Of a DNA stretch of 34,276 nucleotides, positions 6,626 to 14,844 are shown in pieces. The notes below the pieces were generated by a model. The model had not been told where the DNA came from. It did no database searches and was given only the letters and a program-made list of their open reading frames with translations. This DNA is from Candidatus Kuenenia stuttgartensis. GTDB lineage: Bacteria > Planctomycetota > Planctomycetia > Planctomycetales > Planctomycetaceae. Position 1 is the first letter of the stretch. The number at the start of each line of letters is the position of its first letter. Both the position numbers and the translations under genes were made by a program. Where the stretch lies: the NCBI GenBank assembly GCA_945861865.1, contig CAMAWN010000044.1, forward strand, positions 1-34,276. The letters are read 5' to 3'.

Positions 6626-9022
6626 ATGTGGCGACGTTTTTGGTCAACACTGGGATGTCTCGCGTGCTTCGCGACACCGGTTCACGCGCAGCCGCCGATC
6701 GACTTCAATCGTGACGTCCGGCCGATCCTGTCGGACAAGTGCTTCTTCTGTCACGGCCCGGACGACAAGCATCGCGAGGCCGACTTGCGTTTGGATCAGG
6801 CTCCGCAGCCCGCCGGAAAATCGGTGATCAAGGCCGGTCAGCCAGACGAGAGCGAGTTGATTCGACGCATTCTCTCGACCGATCTGGACAAGCAGATGCC
6901 ACCGAAGAAATCGGGCAAGACGCTGACCGTCGCCGAGATCGCGACGTTGCGTCGCTGGATTGAACAAGGAGCGAACTGGGCGACTCACTGGGCCTACATC
7001 AATCCGGTCAAACACGAACCGCCGCGCGTCGCCGACGAGAGTTGGCCTGCGAATTGGATCGACCGCTTCGTGCTGGCTCGGCTGGAACATGAGCAACTCA
7101 AACCCGCAACGGACGCCGATCGCATCACCCTGCTCCGCCGCCTGAGCTTTGACCTGCGCGGCCTGCCGCCGACATTGGAGGAAGTCGCGACGGGTGATTT
7201 CGAGAAACTGCTCGATCAGTTTCTCGCCAGTGACGCCTTCGGCGAGCGAATGGCCGTCTGGTGGCTGGACCTCGTCCGGTACGCCGACACGGTCGGCTAT
7301 CACGGCGATCAAGAGCATCACATCTCGCCGTACCGCGATTGGGTCATCGACGCGTTCATCGACGGGATGCCGTTTGATCGGTTCACGCAGGAACAACTTG
7401 CCGGTGATCTCCTGCCAGATGCGATGGCCGACAACGCCAGTACGACGCGCGAGCGAGTGGTCGTTCCGTCGAAGCCCACAACTAATGAAGACCCCTCGCT
7501 CGCGCGTCGGGCTAGTGTGACCGACCGTCTCATCGCATCCGGTTACAACCGGTTGCTGCAAACGTCTCACGAGGGTGGAGTGCAGGCCAAAGAATATCTG
7601 GCAATGTACGCCGCCGATCGAGTCCGCAATCTGTCGGGCGTGTGGTTGGGCGGAACGGTCGGCTGTGTTCAGTGCCACAACCACAAGTTCGACCCGTACA
7701 CGGCTCGCGACTTTTATTCGCTGGTGGCGTTCTTCGCGGACCTCGATGAGGCGGCCCATCTCAAAAAGGGATCCGATCAGACTCCGACTGTCCGAGCGCC
7801 GGAACTGCGAGTCCTCACAAAACGCGAACGGGCTCGCGCGGAGAAGATGACCGCCACAGAGCGAGCCGCGTTCGAGAAGTCGGCTCGGCTGACGATGATC
7901 TCCGCCGTGATCGAACCGCGCGAGATCCGCATTCTGCCGCGCGGCAACTGGCTCGACGACAGCGGTGAAGTCGTACAACCGGGCGTGCCGGAGTTCCTCG
8001 GCAAGCTCGATGTTGGTGACCGGCGAGCAACTCGGCTCGACCTCGCTCGCTGGCTGACCGATCCGAAGAACGGCGTCGGGTTGCTCACCGCGCGAGTCAT
8101 GGTCAATCGCTTTTGGGCCTTGATGTTCGGCAATGGCTTGTGTCGATCGCTCGAAGACTTCGGAGCTCAAGGCCAGCCACCCGATCATCCTGAACTGCTC
8201 AACCGCCTCGCGCACGAGTTCGTTGAGAGCGGCTGGGACGTGAAGCACATTCTGAAGCTGATCGCCATGAGCCGGGCGTATCGGCAGACAAGCGCGGACA
8301 AGCACGACGCGCAAGCGAGTGGCCAACTTTCGATAACATCCGACCTCTCGCTTGCGCGTCGAGCGAGTGAAGAAGTAGCGTCTCTCCTCCAATCCCGCTT
8401 CCGCCTGCCGGCCGAATTCATCCGCGACAACGCGCTGGCCATCAGCGGTCTGTTGGTCAACAACGTCGGCGGGCCGAGCGCCCGGCCGTATCAACCTGCC
8501 GGCTACTACAAGTACCTCAATTTTCCGAAGCGGGATTACGTCGCCGACAAAGACACGAAGCAATGGCGGCGCGGCGTGTACGTGCATTGGCAGCGGCAAT
8601 ACCTGCATCCGATGCTCAAGGCGTTCGACGCTCCGCGCCGCGAGGAATGCACTGCCGCGCGGCCCCGCTCGAACACGCCGCTCGCCGCGCTGGCGCTGCT
8701 CAACGATCCCACGTTCGTCGAAGCCGCCAAAGCCTTCGCCGCTCGCATCCTGAAAGAAGGTGGCAATACCGACGAGTCTCGCATCGCGTTCGCCTTCCGC
8801 CTTGCCACGTCACGAGTGCCCGACGACTCCGAACGATCGGTGCTGTTGAGTTTGCTGACGGATGCTCGAACCGATTACTCGCGAGACGATTCTTCCGCGT
8901 CAAAGCTGCTCACCACCGGCATCACTCCGCCGGCGAGCGAAGTGCCCACTCATGAGCTTGCCGCCTGGACGACCGTCGCACGAGCGTTGTTGAACCTGTA
9001 CGAGACAACGACGAGGAATTAG
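6626..9022 (+). CDS. PSCyt1/DUF1549/DUF1553 exported cytochrome-like protein
   Basis: 798 residues from ATG 6626, with AAGGG at 6614-6618. Residues 1-21 form a signal peptide. PSCyt1 follows with a haem-c motif CFFCH at 39-43 (DVRPILSDKCFFCHGPD). DUF1549/PSCyt2 follows (about 145-370; WWLDLVRYADTVGYHGDQ) with a second CxxCH at 347-351 (CVQCHNHKFDPYT). The C-terminal DUF1553/PSD1 part (about 460-780) has NRFWALMFGNGL, then FGAQGQPPDHPELL and FRLPAEFIRDNALAISG. The family is almost confined to Planctomycetota and relatives and is usually paired with DUF1501, as here (2-bp gap to the next gene). Its role is unproved; an exported redox function in glycan use is often assumed. Two palindromic insertions encoding SLARRAS interrupt the expected family sequence near residues 273-298 and 560-585. 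Confidence 0.92.
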   Translation: MWRRFWSTLGCLACFATPVHAQPPIDFNRDVRPILSDKCFFCHGPDDKHREADLRLDQAPQPAGKSVIKAGQPDESELIRRILSTDLDKQMPPKKSGKTLTVAEIATLRRWIEQGANWATHWAYINPVKHEPPRVADESWPANWIDRFVLARLEHEQLKPATDADRITLLRRLSFDLRGLPPTLEEVATGDFEKLLDQFLASDAFGERMAVWWLDLVRYADTVGYHGDQEHHISPYRDWVIDAFIDGMPFDRFTQEQLAGDLLPDAMADNASTTRERVVVPSKPTTNEDPSLARRASVTDRLIASGYNRLLQTSHEGGVQAKEYLAMYAADRVRNLSGVWLGGTVGCVQCHNHKFDPYTARDFYSLVAFFADLDEAAHLKKGSDQTPTVRAPELRVLTKRERARAEKMTATERAAFEKSARLTMISAVIEPREIRILPRGNWLDDSGEVVQPGVPEFLGKLDVGDRRATRLDLARWLTDPKNGVGLLTARVMVNRFWALMFGNGLCRSLEDFGAQGQPPDHPELLNRLAHEFVESGWDVKHILKLIAMSRAYRQTSADKHDAQASGQLSITSDLSLARRASEEVASLLQSRFRLPAEFIRDNALAISGLLVNNVGGPSARPYQPAGYYKYLNFPKRDYVADKDTKQWRRGVYVHWQRQYLHPMLKAFDAPRREECTAARPRSNTPLAALALLNDPTFVEAAKAFAARILKEGGNTDESRIAFAFRLATSRVPDDSERSVLLSLLTDARTDYSRDDSSASKLLTTGITPPASEVPTHELAAWTTVARALLNLYETTTRN
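7443..7509. repeat. In-frame palindromic insertion, SLARRAS copy 1
   Basis: CGACGCGCGAGCGAG (7443-7457) and CTCGCTCGCGCGTCG (7495-7509) are a perfect 15-bp inverted repeat with a 37-nt loop, inside the DUF1549/DUF1553 coding sequence. The right arm reads PSLARRASV. From memory of the family, the flanking protein sequence would normally continue from the DAMADNA region almost directly into IASGYNRLLQT, so about 25 residues look inserted. Confidence 0.8.
8305..8361. repeat. In-frame palindromic insertion, SLARRAS copy 2
   Basis: CGACGCGCAAGCGAG (8305-8319) and CTCGCTTGCGCGTCG (8347-8361) are a perfect 15-bp inverted repeat with a 27-nt loop in the same gene as copy 1. The right arm is in the same reading phase as copy 1 and reads LSLARRASE. 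One substitution (C to T, compensated in the left arm) separates the two copies, so the palindrome has been kept or corrected. Confidence 0.8.
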
Positions 9023-9024
9023 CC

Positions 9025-10512
9025 ATGCTCGATCCAACCAACATTGCAGCACAAATCCAACGCCGGACGTTTCTCAACTCGGCCGGAATCAGTCTCGGTT
9101 CGGCGGCGTTGTCGGCGTTGATGGCTCGTGAGGGACGGGCGGCGTCGGCGAACGAGAAGCACCAGCCGGTGCCGCATCATCGGGCGCGGGTGAAGCGGAT
9201 CATTTACCTCTACATGTCCGGCGGGCCTTCGCATTTGGAGACGTTCGATGAAAAACCAGTGCTCGCGAAGATGCACGGGCAGGCGATGCCGGAGTCGTTC
9301 ACGAAGGGGCAGCCGATTGCTCAGTTGCAGGGGCAGAAGCTGACGTGTCAGGGGCCGCTGATCGGGTTCCGCAAGCATGGTGAGAGCGGGCAAGTCATCA
9401 GCGATTTTCTGCCGTGGCACAGCCAGATGGCGGATGACCTCTGCATCATTCGCTCGATGGTCACCGAGCAGATCAATCACGATCCGGCTCACACATTCAT
9501 GAACACCGGCACGGCGATCAACGGGCGGCCGTCGATGGGAGCGTGGATCAACTACGGACTCGGCAGCGAGTCGGAAAACCTGCCGGGCTTCGTGGTGCTG
9601 GCCAGCGAAGGAGGCCGTAACCCGCAGCCGATCTCGTCGCGGCAATGGTCGGCGGGATTCCTGCCAAGCGAGTTTCAAGGCGTGCAATTCGAGTCGGCAG
9701 GCGATCCGGTGCATTACGTCAGCAATCCGGCGGGAGTCTCGATGGTTCAGCAGCGGCGATTGGTCGATGCGATTCGGAAGCTGGATGAGCATCGTGCCAA
9801 GTTCGTAGTCCCGCCTTCAGGCGGTGCAGCCAGCGAGAAGATTCCGCCTAAGGTCGGGACTACGAACTTCGACCCCGAAGTTGCCGCACGGATCGCCGCT
9901 TACGAGCTCGCCTTCAAGATGCAAAGCTCGGTGCCGGAGTTGATGAACCTGTCCGGCGAAACGCAGGCAACGCTCGATATGTACGGCGCGAAGCCGGGGG
10001 ACGGATCGTTCGCGTCCAACTGCTTGCTTGCGAGACGCATGGCCGAGCGAGGTGTGCGATTCATTCAGCTTTATCACCGCGGCTGGGATCATCACGGCGA
10101 CTTGGTGAACTTCATGAAGATCAGTTGTGGCCTGACGGATCGTCCGACATGGGCATTGCTAACCGATCTCAAGCAGCGCGGGATGCTCGACGAGACGCTG
10201 ATCGTCTGGGGTGGCGAGTTCGGCCGCACGCCGATGTTCCAAGGCAAAGGGGGCCCCGGCCGCGATCATCACATCAAAGCCTTCTCGATGTGGCTGGCCG
10301 GCGGCGGAGTGCGCGGCGGCTTGACCTACGGAGCCAGCGACGAATTCGGCTACAACTCGGTCGAGAACATCGTCCACGTCCGAGACCTCCACGCCACAAT
10401 GCTGCACCTGCTGGGCCTCGACCACGAACACTTCAGCGTCAAACACCAGGGATTGGATGCGCGACTGACCGGTGTTGAAAAGGCGCGAGTGCTGCACGAC
10501 GTGCTAGCGTGA
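9025..10512 (+). CDS. DUF1501 Tat-exported protein (alkaline phosphatase/sulfatase-like fold), first copy
   Basis: 495 residues from ATG 9025, two bases after the previous stop, with AGGA at 9014-9017 inside the upstream gene. A Tat signal is present (QRRTFLNSAG, hydrophobic stretch, then REGRAASA). The DUF1501 core shows IYLYMSGGPSHLETFDEKP (about 52-72), INHDPAHTFMNTG, ARRMAERGVRFIQLYHRGWDHHG, and WGGEFGRTPMFQ followed by GGPGRDHHIKAFSMWLAGGG. This family belongs to the alkaline-phosphatase superfamily, but no enzyme activity is established. Co-occurrence with the PSCyt1 protein immediately upstream is the normal planctomycete arrangement and points to one transcript. A VVPPSGG palindrome is inserted near residues 259-281. 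Confidence 0.92.
   Translation: MLDPTNIAAQIQRRTFLNSAGISLGSAALSALMAREGRAASANEKHQPVPHHRARVKRIIYLYMSGGPSHLETFDEKPVLAKMHGQAMPESFTKGQPIAQLQGQKLTCQGPLIGFRKHGESGQVISDFLPWHSQMADDLCIIRSMVTEQINHDPAHTFMNTGTAINGRPSMGAWINYGLGSESENLPGFVVLASEGGRNPQPISSRQWSAGFLPSEFQGVQFESAGDPVHYVSNPAGVSMVQQRRLVDAIRKLDEHRAKFVVPPSGGAASEKIPPKVGTTNFDPEVAARIAAYELAFKMQSSVPELMNLSGETQATLDMYGAKPGDGSFASNCLLARRMAERGVRFIQLYHRGWDHHGDLVNFMKISCGLTDRPTWALLTDLKQRGMLDETLIVWGGEFGRTPMFQGKGGPGRDHHIKAFSMWLAGGGVRGGLTYGASDEFGYNSVENIVHVRDLHATMLHLLGLDHEHFSVKHQGLDARLTGVEKARVLHDVLA
9799..9869. repeat. In-frame palindromic insertion, VVPPSGG element
   Basis: The left arm 9799-9824 and right arm 9844-9869 match in inverted orientation over the outer 15 bases (AAGTTCGTAGTCCCG) and the inner five (GGCGG). 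Six bases between differ, as if by an internal shift. The left arm reads KFVVPPSGG and the right arm IPPKVGTTNF, with no stop codon in this frame. It lies in a linker of the DUF1501 protein between LDEHRA and DPEVAARIAAYE. Confidence 0.82.
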
Positions 10513-10514
10513 CT

Positions 10515-10608
10515 CCGTTCGTAGTTCCGCCTTCAGGCGGTTCCTACTGGACGTGAAAGGCCGATCGACCGCACAATGACGCCCGCCTGAAGGCGGAACT
10601 ACGAACGG
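10515..10608. repeat. Perfect 26-bp inverted repeat, VVPPSGG element family
   Basis: Arms at 10515-10540 and 10583-10608 are exact reverse complements, separated by 42 nt. Each arm holds the smaller palindrome CCGCC-TTCA-GGCGG. The core GTTCGTAGT(T/C)CCGCCTTCAGGCGG is shared with the in-frame element at 9799-9869. It fills the 108-bp gap between the two DUF1501 genes and could fold strongly in the mRNA between them. Confidence 0.9.
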
Positions 10609-10620
10609 AAGAGCCTCCGA

Positions 10621-12045
10621 ATGCTGACTCTGCTCGATCATCATGGTCATTCATCGTGCGATGGACTTTCACGTCGAGACTTCGTGCAGGCTGGATCATT
10701 GGCCCTCGGCGGATTGGCGTTGCCGTGGCTGTTCGAGCAGCAAGCGGCGTTGGCAGAAACGGTTGGCACGGGCAGTTCCGGTCGGCCGAGCTTTGTGCGC
10801 GACAAGTCGATCGTGCTGCTGTTTCTCTCCGGCGGCGCGTCACACATCGAAACATTCAATCCGAACATGGACGCACCGGTTCCGTACAGCAGCATGACCG
10901 GCGAGGTGACGACGTCTCTGCCAGGAGTGACCTTTGGCGGAACATTTCCGCAGCTCGCGCGGCATGCTCACGAGATGGCGGTCGTGCGGAGCTTGCAGCA
11001 TCCGATTGCCGGGCACGTTGAGGCGATCGTTCACATGCTGACCGGCGGGACCGACCCGGTTGGGAAGCGGAAGACCGGGTTCAGCATGGGCTCGGTCTGC
11101 TCGCGGTTGGCGGGAGCGAATCATCCGCGAACCGGGATGCCGAACTTCACACTACTCAACACGGATGAGGTCGATCCGCAGTATCGCAACGAGCGGACTC
11201 GCGTCGAGAACGGCTCCGAACCGAATTCGCTCGGCGCGGCGTTCGGGCCGTTCAATCCGAGCGGCAAGAGCGACGCGGTTCGCAACATGAGGCTCAACGT
11301 CCCGCGCGGGCGACTCGACTACCGTCGCGAGTTGCTAGCGTCACTCGATCAACTGAAGTCTGAGGCGGACGAGTTGCAGGTGCTTGACAGTGCGGACCGA
11401 TTCACTCAGCAAGCGTTCGACGTGATCTTGGGAAGCGCGGCCGAGGCATTCGATCTGTCGAAAGAGAATCGCCGCTTGATCGAGCGGTACGACACTAGCC
11501 ACATCCAAGTCGGCAAGAAGTCGTTTCGCTCGTCGTTGCTCGGCCAGCACATGCTCACGGCCCGACGGTTGGTCGAGTCAGGCTGCCAATTCGTGACAGT
11601 GCATTCGGCGGGCTGGGACATGCACGCGGACGGCAACAATCCGGGCATCGTCGCCGGCATGGAGATGCTCGGCCGGTCGGTCGATCAGGCTGTGTCAGCG
11701 TTTTTGCAAGACGTGGCTGATCGCGGAATGAGCGAGAAAACTCTGCTGATTATCACGGGCGACTTCGGCCGCACTCCGAAGATCAACAAGAACGGCGGCC
11801 GTGATCACTGGTCGAATCTCAGCACTCTGGCCTTCGCCGGCGGCGGCTTGAAGATGGGCCAAGTCATCGGCCAGGCGGCTCGCAAGAATGACGTGCCGCT
11901 GTCCGAACCGCTGACGACGTCGCATCTGCTGGGCACGGTGATTCACACGCTGTTCGATGTCGGCGCGTTGCGATTGGCTCGCGGTGTGCCTCGCGAGGTG
12001 ATGACGTTGGTGGAACAATCCGAGCCTGTGCCAGGACTGATGTGA
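10621..12045 (+). CDS. DUF1501 Tat-exported protein, second copy
   Basis: 474 residues from ATG 10621. A Tat signal is present (LSRRDFVQAGSLALGGLALPW). The core shows VLLFLSGGASHIETFNPNMD, then VRSLQHPIAGHVEAIVHMLTGG, FVTVHSAGWDMHADGNN and ITGDFGRTPKINKNGGRDHW. It differs clearly from the first copy in length and sequence, so the pair is not a recent duplication. It probably belongs to the same transcript, although the 26-bp palindrome between the two genes could partly separate expression. No purine-rich ribosome site is obvious (GGAAGAG at 10607-10613 is the best). It is convergent with the HtrA gene: 12 bases separate the two stop codons and no terminator is visible between them. Confidence 0.9.
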   Translation: MLTLLDHHGHSSCDGLSRRDFVQAGSLALGGLALPWLFEQQAALAETVGTGSSGRPSFVRDKSIVLLFLSGGASHIETFNPNMDAPVPYSSMTGEVTTSLPGVTFGGTFPQLARHAHEMAVVRSLQHPIAGHVEAIVHMLTGGTDPVGKRKTGFSMGSVCSRLAGANHPRTGMPNFTLLNTDEVDPQYRNERTRVENGSEPNSLGAAFGPFNPSGKSDAVRNMRLNVPRGRLDYRRELLASLDQLKSEADELQVLDSADRFTQQAFDVILGSAAEAFDLSKENRRLIERYDTSHIQVGKKSFRSSLLGQHMLTARRLVESGCQFVTVHSAGWDMHADGNNPGIVAGMEMLGRSVDQAVSAFLQDVADRGMSEKTLLIITGDFGRTPKINKNGGRDHWSNLSTLAFAGGGLKMGQVIGQAARKNDVPLSEPLTTSHLLGTVIHTLFDVGALRLARGVPREVMTLVEQSEPVPGLM

Positions 12046-12057
12046 GACCATCGGGCG

Positions 12058-13587
12058 TCATTTTCCGTCGCTTTGCACAGCGACGAATTGCTTGCCAATG
12101 GGAGTGTTGACCAGCACCGCGACTCCCTCTTTGAGTGACACCGATTTCAGCGCCGCTTCGAGGTCTTTCACGGACGCGATCTTATTGCCGCCAACCTTTT
12201 CGATGACGTAACCTCTCGTGATCCCGGACTGAGCAGCGACACCGTTCGGATCGAGATCGCTAACCAACAAGCCGGAGCCAGCCGATTCGTAGCCGAGTTC
12301 CTTGGCGACGTCCTCGTTCAACTCTCTGACTTTGACTCCGAGTTCCGCGACGGGCTCTTCTTTGGGCGGCTGGTTCTGACCGCGTCCGCGTCCCCGACCG
12401 CCGTTGTTGACGAGGCGATTGCTGCCGGCCAAAAAGTTTTCGGGCATCTCGCGCACCGAGATGGAAACTTCTCGCCTTTGTCCGTCGCGAATGAGCAACG
12501 CCTTGTACGACTTTCCGATCTCCAGCCGCTCGACGACGATTTGCAGCATCTGTGTGGTCGCTACCTTCTTGCCGTTGAGTTCCAGAATCACGTCCCCCTC
12601 TTGCAGCTTGGCGTCGGCTGCGGGCGAGCCGTCTCGGATGAACGGAATGAGTGCTCCATCGACCCCCTGCACTTTGAAGAGTCGCGACAGTGCCGAGGTC
12701 AGCGGCTGAATCTGAATGCCGAGGTACGCGCGGTGAACCTTGCCGTGCGCGATGAGTTGCTCGCTGATCCACTTGACCATGTTCACCGGAATAGCGAAGC
12801 CGATCCCTTCGGAGCCGCCACTGCGGCTGCTGATGGCGGTGTTGATCCCAATGACTTCCCCGTTGAGGTTCAGCAGCGGGCCACCACTGTTGCCAGGGTT
12901 GATCGCGGCATCCGTTTGCAGGAAATCTTCTCGGCGAGCAATGCCCAAGCCGCGGCTCTTCGCGCTGATGATTCCCGCTGTGACCGTCATGCCGACATCG
13001 AACGGATTGCCGACCGCCAGAACCCAATCGCCAATCTCAGCGGTGTCACTGTCGCCGAAGCGGAGAGCTTTCAAGCCCTTTGCGTCCTTAATTCGCAGGA
13101 CGGCAATGTCCGAATTTTCGTCCATCTTGATGTCGGAAACGACGTAATCACGTCCGTCATGCGTGCGGACTCGGACTTCGTCCGCGCCGCGCACCACATG
13201 GCTGTTGGTCAGGACGACGCCCGCTTCGTCGATGACGAATCCCGAACCCATGCCGCGCGATCGTTGAGAATCCTTTTGCTTCGGCCGTTCGCGGAAGAAT
13301 TCGCGAAACTGGGGATTCTGTCGAAACAGTTCATTGAGCGGATTCTCTTCGTCATCGGGATCGAGGCCGCTCATCGCCGAGGCTTTGCCGCGTGTCTCGA
13401 TCGCGACGATGCTCGGCAACGCCTGGTGCGAGATCTCTCGGAAGATCGCCGACAACTGTCGCGCGTCGGCCGCTGTCGGCGCGGCGGTGACCACGCGCCG
13501 AGGCAGAACGTCCAAAAGGTTAATCGTCAAACAGGTGATCCCAATGATCCCCAGAATCCATCCCGCACTTTGACTGACTCGTCGCAT
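12058..13587 (-). CDS. DegP/HtrA-type periplasmic serine protease with two PDZ domains
   Basis: 509 residues from ATG 13587 (AAAGG lies a few bases upstream on the minus strand). Residues about 8-28 are an N-terminal membrane or signal segment (WILGIIGITCLTINLL). The trypsin-like domain (about 45-300) has the full triad: His130 in TNSHVV, Asp160 in ENSDIAVL and Ser234 in NPGNSGGP. PDZ1 (about 310-410) begins at YLGIQIQPL. A basic, Gly/Arg-rich linker (NNGGRGRGRGQNQPP) precedes PDZ2 (about 435-505). This architecture is that of DegP/DegQ quality-control proteases that remove misfolded exported proteins. Whether it is a DegP or DegQ/S orthologue cannot be told. It is divergent from rnc with 298 bp between starts. 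Confidence 0.93.
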   Translation of the reverse strand: MRRVSQSAGWILGIIGITCLTINLLDVLPRRVVTAAPTAADARQLSAIFREISHQALPSIVAIETRGKASAMSGLDPDDEENPLNELFRQNPQFREFFRERPKQKDSQRSRGMGSGFVIDEAGVVLTNSHVVRGADEVRVRTHDGRDYVVSDIKMDENSDIAVLRIKDAKGLKALRFGDSDTAEIGDWVLAVGNPFDVGMTVTAGIISAKSRGLGIARREDFLQTDAAINPGNSGGPLLNLNGEVIGINTAISSRSGGSEGIGFAIPVNMVKWISEQLIAHGKVHRAYLGIQIQPLTSALSRLFKVQGVDGALIPFIRDGSPAADAKLQEGDVILELNGKKVATTQMLQIVVERLEIGKSYKALLIRDGQRREVSISVREMPENFLAGSNRLVNNGGRGRGRGQNQPPKEEPVAELGVKVRELNEDVAKELGYESAGSGLLVSDLDPNGVAAQSGITRGYVIEKVGGNKIASVKDLEAALKSVSLKEGVAVLVNTPIGKQFVAVQSDGK

Positions 13588-13885
13588 CGCACACCTTTTC
13601 TTTCTGGAAACCTGATGCCGTGTTCGGAGTCCTATCCGCCTGCTCGGTTTCCTGCAGTCGGCCGTCGATCCACGGCCAATGTTGTTCATGAGCTTCCCGG
13701 TCGATCCGACTCGCGTCGGCACCGCCGGTTGATGGCGGAAAATACGCGGTCGCTCGCACAACCGTTGGATGGAGGATGATACGGCAGTAATCCGCCACTC
13801 GCCAAGAGGCCGCTCGTTGACAGGCATTTTTTGCAGTCGTAGCCTGCCACTCGGCCAATTTGCCACGGGCGGGAAACCTCAAGAC

Positions 13886-14746
13886 ATGCCGGAAGTTAAT
13901 AATTTTGCCGAGCTGGAAGTGTTGCTCGACAAGTGCCAAGCGGCGCTGAGCTACCGCTTCCACGACATCGAACTGCTGGCAATGTGCTTGACCCACGCCT
14001 CGTCGGCCCGCACGCGACTGCACTCGAACGAACGATTGGAGTTCTTCGGCGACGCCGTACTGGGACTGGTCGTGTGCGAGGCTCTGTATCACCGCTTCCC
14101 CGAAGCGGCCGAAGGTGAACTGACACGCATCAAGTCCATTGTCGTCAGCCGCGCAACCTGCGCAACGATGGCCAGCCGAGTTCGCTTGGAGGAGTTTGTC
14201 CTCGTCGGTAAGGGTCTCGATCACGGTGGTCACATTCCCTCGTCAATTTTGGCGGGGACGTTCGAGGGGCTGATTGCCGGCATTTACTTCGATGGTGGCC
14301 TGGAAGCCGCGCGATCGTTTCTGATGCCGCTGGTGAATCCAGAAATCGAAAGTTCCGCCGCGACACTGCACATGCAGAACTTCAAGAGCCTCTTGCAGCA
14401 CATCGCTCAGAAGAAACTCGGCGCGACTCCGATGTATCGTCTGATCGACGAGCGTGGCCCGGATCACTCGAAAGTGTTTCACATCAGCGCGGTGGTCGCC
14501 GGCCGCGTCTTTCCAGCGGCTTGGGGAGCGAACAAGAAAGAAGCGGAACAAACCGCCGCACAACACGCGCTGGAAGAACTGCTCGGCGAAGACGCGGCCG
14601 AAGGTCAGCCGGTCTCGATCGCCGCCGATCTTCCAAATTCCGAACCGGAGATCACGCCGTCCTCAGAGTCAAACGCCGTATCGGTTCACGATGCGACAAC
14701 CACCGCTGAACCGGAACCATTCGGCTTCGGCGTCGATCACTCTTGA
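13886..14746 (+). CDS. rnc: Ribonuclease III
   Basis: 286 residues from ATG 13886, chosen because homology starts there; the frame stays open upstream to 13769 without family sequence. The RNase III signature is at 49-59 (ERLEFFGDAVL), followed by the second acidic cluster (GTFEGLIAGIYFDGG). A double-stranded-RNA-binding domain lies at about 160-232 (NFKSLLQHIAQKKLGATPMYRL, then AAWGANKKEAEQTAAQHALEEL). It processes rRNA precursors and structured mRNAs in the cytoplasm. Beyond the dsRBD there is a low-complexity acidic tail of about 50 residues (AEGQPVSIAADLPNSEPEI and on), longer than in E. coli Rnc. No clear Shine-Dalgarno is present. Confidence 0.94.
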   Translation: MPEVNNFAELEVLLDKCQAALSYRFHDIELLAMCLTHASSARTRLHSNERLEFFGDAVLGLVVCEALYHRFPEAAEGELTRIKSIVVSRATCATMASRVRLEEFVLVGKGLDHGGHIPSSILAGTFEGLIAGIYFDGGLEAARSFLMPLVNPEIESSAATLHMQNFKSLLQHIAQKKLGATPMYRLIDERGPDHSKVFHISAVVAGRVFPAAWGANKKEAEQTAAQHALEELLGEDAAEGQPVSIAADLPNSEPEITPSSESNAVSVHDATTTAEPEPFGFGVDHS

Positions 14747-14844
14747 CGGCAAGCCGCCAACAACGGCGGACGTGGCGTGTTGAATAACCGCCAGGGTCGG
14801 CTTAATCTCAGTCTCGACCTTTCTTCGCTTCTGCAAACACCGTC

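Noticed and set aside
12478..13779. 433-codon open frame on the plus strand across the HtrA gene
   Set aside because: It is the antisense shadow of a gene with full catalytic triad and PDZ domains; its sequence has no family-like pattern.
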